Positions 13,801 through 26,260 of a stretch of DNA of 64,000 nucleotides are shown here, in pieces. The DNA comes from Mesaphorura yosii. Lineage: Eukaryota > Arthropoda > Collembola > Poduromorpha > Tullbergiidae. The position numbers were made by a program, and so were the translations under genes. The notes under the pieces are model-generated. The model was not told the DNA's origin. It made no database searches and saw only the letters and a list, made by a program, of their open reading frames with translations. Every line of letters begins with the position of its first letter. The stretch's first letter is position 1. The stretch covers positions 245,257 through 309,256 of the forward strand of contig WIXG01000052.1 of assembly GCA_009869945.1 (NCBI GenBank), given 5' to 3'.

Positions 13801-16800
13801 ATTACGGATTTGCTGACCTTGCAAGCGTGAAATAGACATCACACTTGCATAGGAAAACAAAATCAGGACGATGCAAACGCCAAGTATGAAAGTAAGCGTC
13901 GTAAACCCGAGATTAGTGATAATTGTGGGGTTGGACTGGTCATTGTGGTATTGGATTAATTAACTTCCTGCCAAAATACCACCCTGAAAATGAGCCCAAT
14001 GCTTAATACGGAATTGCAAATATGAATGCAGCATGTCATTAACATAATCACAAGAATTATCACCGAAATTGTGATATTGGCTCACTTCTACTGAAGGGCA
14101 GAATTCACGAGCACAATTAACATGAGCTGAAGACAATTAAAAAGATGCTACGAGAAACTCTTGAAGATTTGATCATGATTAACAGAAAATGCGAAATCCT
14201 CGTCTTACCGTCATTTGTATGCAGAATGAGTGCGCCAAACCCCTCTCAATAAAGCTGTGGGTTCATTCTGCACACAACACGTCCTGAATAGTTGGTTTCA
14301 CCGTTTGAATCAAATATTTTCATTTTATGATTGTCTCGTAAAGCTGTCGAGAGATGCGAGGCAAAGGGAGGCGATGGTGGCAGACAATTTCTAGTGATTT
14401 ATAATTGCTTTGTGCAAAGCTTAGATTGTTGAGAACGAAAACAAGACCAAGTTGAATGAATTTATTGTTGAAAATGCTTTTGGGTGCACTGGATGGCTTT
14501 CGAACCAATAAAATCAAGGCGTTAACGATAATTAATTGCAAAAATGCGAGGAAAGAGTCGAGGCGTTTTCACATTTTATGGTTTTATTAGTAGTGAGCAG
14601 TGATAAGGTTGCACCTGCCCTTCAGAAACACCATTCAAAGTTGAAACAATTTCTCAAAATGCCCACCGTGATTTTTCTCACCGGTATGAGCATAGAAATA
14701 CCGATTTATAAAGATTGCAGGAAGATTTCAAAGACGTTGCAAATGACAATATAAAAGGCACGCATGAAGCCCATCTTCCGAGCTTTGCGTCATCGTTCAC
14801 AAATTCGGCTGTGATCCATCGGGTTCGGCCGTAACCGATTGAATAATACCTCCTCGTGACACATATTTGGGCCTATCATGTGTTAAAAGGGTTAAGAATC
14901 AAACTTGTTCAATTACAATAGTCGTCGCCAATCACCATGCCGAGCATGCACGCGACTCATTATTCCTCCCGAAAGCCGAATCAGATCCCGTCTATACCGT
15001 TACCCAAAAGACTGGTTTTCTTCAACTTGGTCCTTGTTGTGTTGTGAAAATGTACTTTCCGCAAAAAATCTTCGCTGCAACCTATATACCGTGGCCGGCA
15101 AGGTCCGTGCATACATTCCTTTGCATACGTGAATTCAGAGTCGATGATCAGCAAGCCTCTTTATCATTCTCGATCTCCGTCTCCTCCCGTGGCTCTTGTA
15201 CCGTGCACAAAAACGTTCGTTACGTGAACACAAGTGTATGACTCCCTCACCTAACCTACTCTTAGGTCAACCAGCAAAAACGACTTTGGTACATGCGGCC
15301 ATACTACCATAATAACCGACTAACCGAGGCGATGATGATGGTCATCATGCAACATCCTTCTTCACCCTGCCTGTGTCCGTCTGACGCGACCACGAATTTT
15401 TTCATCTTTGGAAAATTCGCTTATTCCCAAAAAGTACGAATGTGCACGTAACCTTTACCTACATTTCACCGAATTTTTTGTACCGTCCGGCGATTATGTG
15501 CAAATTATGAATGAGTGATAGTTTATTTATTATTTAATCACCAGATTATCCTACTTTACATTACGCAATTAGACCTTTTTCTTTGTTTCGATCCTGGCTG
15601 AGAGAAACGTAATTCAGGTCAGCACCAGCAAAGGATCTAACAAGACATTTCTCGGCCGAAAAAGACAATTCTTTAGCTTGCTCCGTAATTCAACCTAAGG
15701 ATAGTAGACAGAAACCGTTACGACAGCACAAATGCCGATGAATACGTTTGCAAATCCTGCCTTTACAGACCATAGAACAAAGGTTTTGAAGATACCTGTG
15801 ATGTACAAAATTATTTCAGGAGTCGCTTCCAGCGGTTCGATTTTATTTCGTTGCGATCAGATCAGTACAATTTTCACTGTTGACCATGAATAAGGAGCTG
15901 CTGTAACTGCGTGACCCAGCTCGAATCGGACACACGCGTCGATTCTCACCGTGCAATGGTGAAACCCATGAATTGAAGAAAGTAAAACAGAACTTACCTT
16001 TCTCTTAGGATTTGTCGCAGAGGTTAAGATTGAATATGCTGAGCAAAGCTCCTTGTCGTTACAAGAGTGCAACATTGCTGAAGAAGTCAACAAGTTAATA
16101 CATAATATGACACTCCGTGAATCTAATCCATGTTAATGCCATTATTACCGCACTAATAACAGCACAAAGGATTCTGTCTCTGTTTTGCAGAGTTCACTTG
16201 CACTATATAATCTGTCACAACTTGTCTTCATTCACAGTCACAGTTCACAATAATTCAAGGACATCCGAGCTGACAACTTAATCACACTAAATGCCGGCGT
16301 TTGATATATTTTGGAGTCCTCCGATCCGACTCCAGAGGCTGTGGCTCTGACGGATTCAACAATTCACATGCTCCGTGCCTTTTCGGTTGAAACTCTCACA
16401 TTTGGTAATCCGATATGCACTTTTTGTAATTAATTGGCGGCTAGTTCACTGCAATCCTCGGCGGCAGCAGCGTTGTCTGACGTCGAGTGTCCTGTTGAAC
16501 TCTGAATGACAGTAAATAAGGAAGTGAAGTTCACCTCAGCCTGTGAGACTAGTTTTAGCGAATTATAATAAAATGAGATTTGGCTGCTTTCGCGTTGCAG
16601 AATTGCAATGCTAATATGTAATGCAACTTTTACAACGATAAATTCATGCAAGTCAGGCACGAAAGGGGCATACAGGCGAAAAGTTGTCTCAGGCAACTTG
16701 CGCTGAGTATGTATGAAAGTACAGCACTTGACTCAACGCTGAATTAGTTGTCAGCCCAGTATTTGGTACGTTTTAAGTGTACGATTGGAGTGCAGTGGGT

Positions 16801-19800
16801 GAAGGTGAAGACGAACGGACAACGGACCATCGACGATGGCTGCTAAGGACTGCTACTAATCATGGTTATGGCTATGCGTACCGGGGTTGCGGTTGTACAC
16901 TGAAATGAGTGAAAAGTCTTTGACACTGAGAGGGTCGAAACCGAATATCTGAGAAAGTCAGCATCATTTAACTTTACCCTAACGCTCTTCATTGTCCTTA
17001 TTCGTTGTAACTTCCATAAGTAACACTCGGTTTCATTTCAGTAACTTCTTCTATGCTTAGCTGGTACTTTATCGATACTTTAAAACACTTATCGAGACCC
17101 AACCCAACGTCTATCTTGGCCAAAGCCATTCCAGAGGATAAAACGGTAGAACGTCATTGAATCAATCTCAGTTCTCGCTAAAAGCCCTAAAAACTCGTGA
17201 GATGGCATGTACAGTTGAACAATTCGAAATTCTTTCTACATTGGGCATGTAAAAGTTCATCGTTGCCACGACCCGCACCGGCTGTGGCTCAGTGCCCGAG
17301 TGGTCACTGGTTCAGTAGACAGCATTCTTCATTGGTCTTGGTCAAAGTCAAAGCCAAACACGAGACGATCGGGCGGAGGAATTCGGAAAACCTGCTTAAC
17401 CGCATTTCTTCCTTTATGAAGTGCATGCCATCAGCAGACAATTTGTAAACGAATTTTTTGCAGGCCGAAGTCGTCTACTGATTCGACATTCAACAGCAGT
17501 ACGAGTACATTGCTCGGATTTCGTGCGCTGTAGGCTTAAGTCAATAAATTCGTCAATGAGCACACACTCGATCGTTACTTTCCATTTGTCAAAATACCTA
17601 ATATTTCATTTAATTGGGCTGCCTAGATGCGATGATGTATGAATTGAGCACTGGGTCAGACTTTTCTGAGGTAAAATTGAAACATTTCAATTAAACGAAC
17701 ATTTTCTCTTTGTTTCGAGTCAGGTAATTAAATCTTATGGTGCAGTTTTATGTGCTTGAGCACAATTCAAATCGAATGAATTTTTATTAAATGAATAGTT
17801 GAATAGGCACTTGTTCAGCAACCTGCTGGTTTCAACACGCCGGTATAATTTATGCCTGTATGCTTGAAGAAAATTAAATTATTTAAATGAATCAAGTAAG
17901 AATGTATTATAATTAATGCTAAAGCTTGTGCTGGGCCGGCCAGAATCATGCATTTGCCGTCTCATATTTGTATTTGGTTTTTGATGAAAATTGGAAACTG
18001 CAACCCAGCATCGCATGAGGATCGGCAATTATAAATATTTATGTCCAAAAGATTGAAAACATGCTTGTAAATTGTCAAATTTGTAAATTCTACGACATGC
18101 ATGACAGCGGAAAGGTAAAACAGGCAAAGAGTAAGCAAAACGTGACTGTACGAGACGTTTGATGGTGACTTGATGACATTTGACATTAATTCTACAAACA
18201 TTGAATTACGTCTCTCACACCGGCGTTCTCAAAATTTGACTGTTGGCTCCGGCAGCAGCATCACGTCATTGAAAAACGCAAGAAAGAAATGTGCGAGTTA
18301 GTTCCTTGAATATCTAGTGCCTCTTTCCCAGTCCCAGTTAAGCTGCGTGTCGTCTGACCATAAATCATATACTCTGACCTTTTAATTAAGAACATCTCGC
18401 TAATTAATAAGCGCCAGCATACAGATCACACACAGATCTTTATTTAAGGCTGTGTTCCCACCTGCGTGACAAATATCCAAGCACCTCGTCTATGCAAAGC
18501 AAATACTGAATTAGTGCACTTTCTCTTTTCGCGTCATTTTTAATACAGAAAATTTGCGTAAAGATCACGTTTATCACTCGTAGGACCTAAGTCAGTATCA
18601 TATCACTAAGAAATATGACTTCTGTATTTGTCAGCAGCTAAGACCAGATTCTGAGCCTGCATTTTCTTCGTGTGGTCGTGTATCATGGGCATTGATACCA
18701 TTTCCTTACTCATTACTTGCCACACTTGTTTTATGGGTAAACAAAACATTAGGCGCTCAGATGGACACGAAAAGGACCTTAATGAGCAAAAAAACCTTCC
18801 TTTTCAAGTCATGATGCCACTTCTTGCCAAGTGCATGCAAGTGTAGTCCGGATTTAGGCAATGAGTGAATCATGCATTCAGCCGTTCGCGTGCATTGTTC
18901 CAATCGATCCAAATATGAATTCTGGTAAACTCGCTTCTCTCCTCTCAGATCACGTCATGGCAAAACCCAGTGCTGGTTGAGTTGCAACAGTGATGTCGAA
19001 ATTGAGAAGTTGTACTGAATTTACGTGAGACAATAGCAACAAAATTACTTCATTTAATTGTTTTCACGAGAAGTGAAAAATAAAAGTAAGTAGCGTGCGT
19101 ATAAATGTAGGTCTGCCGGCAATGGTCACATTCAATGGGTGCATAACTTGCAATTGTATTTATTGTCATTTTCATTCTTGTGGGCCTAAACTAAGGTTTT
19201 GCTGCGAATATGAATTGTAATGGCAAATTGTGACAATGAGACAATACCAAGACTGATTGCCTTTTGAGAAACAGGGTTGGAGACAACTTCGGTTGTAGCC
19301 GATAAAGATCACCTGCGCCTGACGTCGTGCACGTTAGCACACAATTCAATAAAATTAATGATATGGACTGTGATCTGTGAAATTGTGACCTATTGATCAA
19401 CTGGTTTTCTCGTGCTGATATACATGAAGGGCTTATATCCCTATTTCTTTATGTGCGTCGACTTTTACTTGTGTGTGCCTAGTTGTATTGATTTAATGAT
19501 TTCAAATCAGATCGAATATAGGCTTTGTACGTGATGTTTGCGAGAATCTTTAAACTTAAATAGAGATCAGAATCATTTATCATTGGAGTTCCTACTAAAT
19601 CGTACTCATTAACATTCAACGATAGTACATTTCTTGCTAACATGCAATTCTGCTTTCATTTTCATCTAGTTTTCGTGAAAGCAATATCTTGCCCAGTAAA
19701 AATCAGTTGCAGTCCCTGAAATTAGTATAACTTTTAACGGTCACGGATAGCGTTGACTAGCGTTTGATTTAGGCACTCGTAAATCTCGTTTAAAACACAG

Positions 19801-22800
19801 TTTTCCGAAATAAGAAATGGAATTGCTACCAGCATTGTGCATTCGACTTTTCTACGATGTTATTGAGGAACAGAACTCGTGTTCATTGAACAATCTAACG
19901 TAATAATGACAAAATGCAAAGACTTGGTTAATGCGAATTGTTGCAAAATTCAGGAAGCTATCTCAAAGGAAGGTCTTACTTGCGTGAATTGTTTTGTCGT
20001 GAAGTAAAATATTTAAAAAACTGACTTGGATTACATAAACCCAGCGTGAAGTTTGGGCGTCGTGAGTCAGACTGCCGCTTAACTCCAGAGAGCGCGAGCG
20101 TGATGAAGAAACAGTGAAACGATGTTTCATCGTGATTTGAATTGTCAGAGTTTGCCCTCAACATTAACGCCTTAACAAAAAAATTCAGAAGCCATGAAAC
20201 TAATTATAGTGGTCAAAATATTATGTTGCCTCTTATTTCAATATTTACAACGAAAGGGAATTTAAAGTTGAAACAGCTTAGCAGTTTTACTATCTGGGAG
20301 AGTAAAGAATACTCAACTTTCACTGTCAATGTGAATATGCTCTTTAATTTCGCAGGTAAATACTTAAACCTAGATTAAATCTCGTTTTCGCTCAAGTACC
20401 GTGCAGTATTCTAATTGGATCAATTTTCTTCTGCCATATTCGATCACAATCTCAATCCGTCAGTCAATTTGGTATCTGGGATCAAGATTTGAGAATATTT
20501 CAGTTCTAAAAAAGTTGCTATTGAGCAAGGTCGCAAGTGAGACGTGATCGTCTTCATTTTCAGTTGGACGTTCGGTCTTAATGACAGTATTTATTCAAAT
20601 TGTTACTTGGTTGTTTTATGCTCTCATTGCAGTGCAGTGAGATACTAAATTAGAGTAGAATGCCTGCTCGCTGAAGCTCGAACGTGACAAAACCTTGATT
20701 TACTTTGGATGTGGACAGCGATGAGGTACAAGGCACTCTTACTACTCTCATTCTTCAGCCAACACAAGTGAAACCAGAGTTAAATATAAAAACACTCTTG
20801 TTTGTCCGGTACCGATTGGTAATTTATTTGTACAAGGTGCAATACAAGTTCTTGTAATAATAACAAGACAAGACTGATACAAATGAAAACTAGAGCACGA
20901 GAAATGAATTCATTTATTATTTTATTGCAGCAAATCACTTTCATTATTTTCATTCATTAAAACTATAAACTCGTTGTGCTTCCTTGGAGGCTCTCTCAGT
21001 TGATGATGAATATTTGACAGTGGATTGCGGCAAAGTATGTTACGACTGAACGTCAATAAAATCAGTTAACTTGTTCAAACACTCGGAAATGTAAATTGTG
21101 GCATGATTGACAATATTGTCGTAAGATTATTACTTCTGTATAAGCTGTTCCAGAAAATTGATCCAATTCAATAAGTCATACTATGTGCTCTACTCTGACA
21201 CAGCATCAAGGGCTAACCCGTCATCAAACGATCGACAATAAAAGTTTGGCACCACTTGGTTGGGTGCTTGTCAATCGATGCTTAATAAATGCTCGCCAAG
21301 AGTTACGTCTGCCGTCGAGTCTACCTTTTCACTAGATCTATTTAAATAGTATGACAAAGGAAAGAATTGACGGAGGGTCTACAGCGTGCAATGAACACGC
21401 TGTGATGCGTTTCGCTCGTTTCATCGTTTGGTTGTTAACTAACTGCTAGTGCAATCTCCATTTTACTCAATCATTATCGTGCAACTTGATTCTCAACAGT
21501 TTCATGAGATGGTGCAGCTGGTTGTAGAGACGACTTAAGGCAAATTCAAAGTTAGCTTGTTGAATGTGATCGTAGTGTGCAAATACTTGTTGCATTGTGC
21601 CTTGGCACTTGGGGAAGTTGAGACATGCAAATTCGCAAGCCAGACCGTACACCATGAAAAAGGTACGACTGCATGAGTCATTAGCATTTTTGGCAACTGA
21701 ATTGTCCTATCAGTCTTCTACGGCGTAGACCTCTAAAGAAGGTTGAAATCGAAAGCTGTGAGATAGAATTGCTTTTATCTTTATGCGCCGTATTTGCTAA
21801 AAATACGACTATTATTTGTTTTTGTCTGGTTTAACCCAAGTAGAACAGCCAGTAGAACATTAACCTCGGTCACCTTGTCTGTCAGTGCAGCTAGAGTACG
21901 AATTCGTTGGTTCGTTTTGGTTCAAAAACATCTCGATTCAACGAAATTTTGATACATTTCCCATTTTCGTGCGTCATGCAAATATTCAATATTAATTGAA
22001 TGCGAGCAATTGTATTGTGGGATCAACGCCGGATGCGACTATTGTAATGCATGATTAGCCAATTTATGCATGCAAGCTCGATTGACGCAGTAGATCATAA
22101 CAAACTATCAATTGGATTTGCAAATGACACTATAATATTTCGTATAATAACGTTTATTTTTTAAACAACAAGGTGTCACTTAGTTGATATTGTTGCGTGA
22201 TGAAATGGGAAACCTTGCAGGATAAAAATTTTGCAAGCTGTGTATTTTGCGCCGAAATGTGCGTCAGAAGCGCACATCCAATTAGATGATACAGCCACAG
22301 CAGCTCGTTTGGCTCATTTAATCCAGAAGAAGTGTTGTTTTGCAACTGCAACATTGTAAACGGAGTAAACTCCGTAGCGTCAGTATCCAAAGGTCGCCGG
22401 TATCTTGAGACAAGCGAGTATGTAATTCAAGCTCATCCAGGGACTATCAGTGCGTCAGGGCAATTATCAGTCAAAAACACAGCTGGTATGGTAGTTTTTT
22501 CCAGAGTTGAAGAAACTGGACTCCACAACAAACATGAACTCTCAGTTGTTAGCTCCTCATTTGACTGTGTGACGCACACGGCTGAAAATTCCAACGCCTT
22601 GACCTACTCTACATTTCATGCGTTACGCAATTTTAAAGGTAGTCGCAAATTTTTACTGGAAGTGCAACTGAAAACTTTACTCGTGCAATTTTGAAGCAGT
22701 GTCCTTCTAGTTTTATATTTCGAATTGACTCGTCCTGAGGTGGGAATCCAAGTTGGAAATACAGGATCCTTAAGAACTTGAAAAGCTTGAGCCCAGTACA

Positions 22801-25500
22801 TGCTAATTACAGTTGATGGTCAAGATCAAGGGCGACCGGTTAAACGAATACATTGCGATTTACTTCGCAAGATTGCACATACTTCATGTACGCACGAAAA
22901 CGTGGAGTTCCTGCTTTGAAATAATTTTAGGAGTTTTATGCAATCGATGCAGCCGAGGTCCAGAATTAGCTTATGACTTAATACTGTCCACATCAAAGAT
23001 CCATCTATATCAATATAAAAGATTTTGGAGTTTTGCAACTCAATTACGCAGGTCGCGTGACGTTCCAAAGCAGAATAATGACGACAAATGGTGCAATCTC
23101 ACAGAGGACAAAACGCAGCCTCTCCAGGCTTCCAGCCATTCAATAGCCAATCAAACCCGTTTATGACGTCAATGCAGTTGAATAAAGTGGAATATTGAAC
23201 AGGATTGACGTCGTGATCACAGATTATGTCACCGCACCATTACCAATTATTATTGTGCTTTGCTTTGCCTGCATAAAATTATCATGCGCCGGCATTGACT
23301 GCATATTGCACTGCCTGGCTTAATTTTGGCAAACAGTCGCATGCATCTTCATTCAGTCGTGGGAAGGAGGTCGTGACGATAATTTAGTGATGACACAAGT
23401 GGAGGTTATTCAAAATATCCGGATGATCCGCTTCTCATTCCACAGTAGTTGGACAGAATAGATCCACATTCGGAGCTTATGTATCACATTCGCGAAAATG
23501 AATCAGCATCGCACTCTCAATTTTATTGGCACTGGCACATGACACATGAGTCTGTGAGTTCGGTTGTCTGACTCATGAGTCAGAGGACAATGTTGATCCT
23601 GGTTCGGTCGTTCGGTGGCGGTTAGTTTTATTGCACTTTCATTTTATAGCTGTGAAACAGTGAACCATTGCCACGTTGGCTATGTCTCATTTTTCAAAAC
23701 GGAGCCTGATATATAGCATAACAAACAAGAGAGCAAATCAGGGTTCACTTCTGATTTTTGGCCAACAGCTAATTAGATGACACAATATCGTTTATTAATT
23801 TTTGAACCAGCTGAACTCACAATTCAATTTTCAAGTACAATGTACGCAAGCATTCCACTTTGGAACCATGAATTGTCAATTGCCTCAATTGGAGGTAGAC
23901 TTTGAGACCGGTAGTCTAGATACCGTCAGCGTCATACATTCAGGCCGAACAGACGACCAAATCACCAATATTGAATTGGCAATTATTGACCTTTGTCCGG
24001 CTATTTCCATTGAATCGTGAGTACGCATACGTGTTTTGTTAATATCAATAGCCATCATACGTGGTCATCTCGTGCAAATTCAGAAACGTACGACAGCAAA
24101 CTACAGAAAATGTGTTCATTTTCAAAAGCTTATCGCTCTACATTCGAGTATTACGAGTAAATGTTAATTTACGCAGAATAGTGCGCCACAGAAGACTGGA
24201 GCACATCCACAGCTTTTTGAACTGAAAATAAGCAGAAACGTTGAAATGCCCAAGAAGTCAGCGATCGGATTCATAAGAACTACACATGCGATACGTGACT
24301 CGTAATGTTTTCCACATGTAGTCAGACTCACTCCAACGTCACGCGTCTGGTTCTACTTTTCCTTCTCATTCGTATAACCTTCTTTCTCAGTTAATGCTAA
24401 CATGTTCGCAGTTGCGAATTACGAAGAAGCGATCGAATGAGTGTAAACATAAACATGTTGTTCTCCTTTACTCGAGAAATGCGCGAACACGAGTTGTCGA
24501 ACAAAACGTAGTTGAGCAAAGTACGGATTTACACGACCAAGACTTGAGCGCATCCTGCATTCGATTCGCTGTCTACTGCGTTTTTGCGCTGAACTTGTGC
24601 TTGTGCCACATTTATTGCGAATGATCATGTGCTATTTTATCAACGTTTTGAGAAGCATCTTGTCGCTGCGCTGCTAAGATTAGCGTGGTTGTGATCTCAT
24701 GCAGTAACCTTGACTGCCCTTCTCGTCATGAGACTAGGGCGATCTTGTGCCTGCTGCAATGGAATGGAAATTACAGGAAGAAGAAAGCGTGGCGGAAGGA
24801 AGGAAGTAGCGCGAATCCAAGCCATCATTGTCAATCACAATCGCTGCAGCAGAGTACGATTATGTAAAAGGGAAGGCACAATTTTTTAATTATTAGAATG
24901 TAGTAATAACACGGAAATGACCGTGAAGACGGGTTTGACAGAAAGGAAACAAGATGAATTGTCAAAATGGCAAATGGGAATTGAATTAGTATTGAGTAAT
25001 AGTTGCGATGCAATGAGAGTGGACCTTTCTTGCTTTCAATGTTAAACTAATGCAGTACAACAATGTGAAACAATAATGAAGCTGGTGACCTTCCTTTCTA
25101 AACTCAATGGATACATTCTTACATTTACTGCTTATTTACGCTGTACATGAAATTTTGATTTTAGATTCAGCGTGAGCGTGAGTCTCATTTTGCCTCCACC
25201 TGAAGCCCAACTTATCGGACGCCTTGCAATTGCCATGCAGTGGTGTGACTATTGCGATTGCGATTGCCATAAACGCATTACATGCGAATTACTCTTGACC
25301 TTAAATTCTTCGTCTCCTGACAATCACACCACTCGCAAATCTCGTACTCACATGCGTTGGCCATGAGCAAAACCTTCGCCCCTCTGAATTACAACATACG
25401 ACCGGTAACATGAACATGAAATGCAAAAGATTATCAATCACGCATTGTGATCTGGCGTTTGCGTTTTACGCGTAAAATTGCATAGGCGGTAAGATCTTGA
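10830..25500. other. About 14.7 kb with no supportable gene
   Basis: This AT-rich stretch has only short reading frames (at most 140 codons) without recognisable domains, splice context or composition of real proteins. No tRNA, rRNA, transposon protein, long terminal repeat or obvious tandem array was seen by eye. It lies upstream of the giant secreted-protein gene and downstream of LARP6, so distal enhancers and non-coding leader exons of the former are plausible contents. Small or rapidly evolving exons cannot be excluded. Confidence 0.5.
10885..10900 (-). promoter_or_regulatory. Cluster of three overlapping GATA-factor motifs upstream of the giant gene
   Basis: The minus strand reads TGATAAGATAAGATAA about 100 bp upstream of the start codon, giving three WGATAR sites in 16 bp. 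It lies in the promoter or in a leader intron; the leader exon is not resolved. GATA clusters are typical of gut, fat-body and blood-cell enhancers in arthropods and nematodes. The regulatory role here is inferred. Confidence 0.5.
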
Positions 25501-25527
25501 AGTTTTTGAATAGAACAGTACTAATCA

Positions 25528-25533
25528 TTTTAT
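25528..25533 (-). promoter_or_regulatory. Candidate poly(A) signal for LARP6
   Basis: AATAAA on the minus strand about 730 bp downstream of the LARP6 stop codon. The segment between has no coding potential and would be a long 3' UTR. Other signals could be used instead. Confidence 0.3.
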
Positions 25534-26260
25534 TGGTGTAATGATTGAGGATTGTGTAATACTTCTACACACAAAACGTAACATAAAGTAAGTTCGAAAC
25601 AGTAACAATTAGTATGTAATTATCACAATGAATGAAGTCAAGTCAATCAAAGGATATTTGAAGATTGTGAGCACGCACAACACTTGCTGATTCAAGTGCG
25701 AGACTAAAGCTTCGTATTGTCAATAATATGTATAAAAAACTAAAGATAAGTCTTGTAAGTGTAATATTTAAATTACTATTTAAATATAAAGGTGAAGGAA
25801 GGAAGGAACAAGGCAGACACGTAAAATGAATTCTAAAATCATTCATATCGCATCCAATAAATACAGAAAGGAGGCATGATTCGACGTAACTACAAAAATA
25901 AACTGCTTATATGCCACGCGCATATAAAATTTTAACTTAATTAAATTCTTGATTGGTAAATCTACGCAGAAAACTAAATACTAAAGCATAATGTGTCAAG
26001 TCGTCATACATTCTCACTGCTGGAACCGAGAGTGTTATTCGAAATGACAAAAGATTCAAAATATTGACGACTGAAAATAAATGGGAAAATGTAAATGAGG
26101 AGTAAATGAACAAAAACAAACCAAACAAAAAAGAATGAATGAATGACTCAATGCTAATGACTTAGGAAATTGGAAACGGAAAATGACTTCTGAAGACTTT
26201 ACAAGTTAATTCGCGTAACAGTTTAATGTCGAACAAAAAAACATGCAGTTGCAGCTGAGC

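Noticed and set aside
14867-15241. 124-codon plus-strand frame
   Set aside because: No domain, no plausible start context and a random-looking translation.
15290-15325. ggccatactacc, resembling the start of 5S rRNA
   Set aside because: The internal control region and the rest of the 5S sequence are absent.
22332-22694. 120-codon plus-strand frame
   Set aside because: No recognisable family or splice partners; length is within chance expectation for this much DNA.
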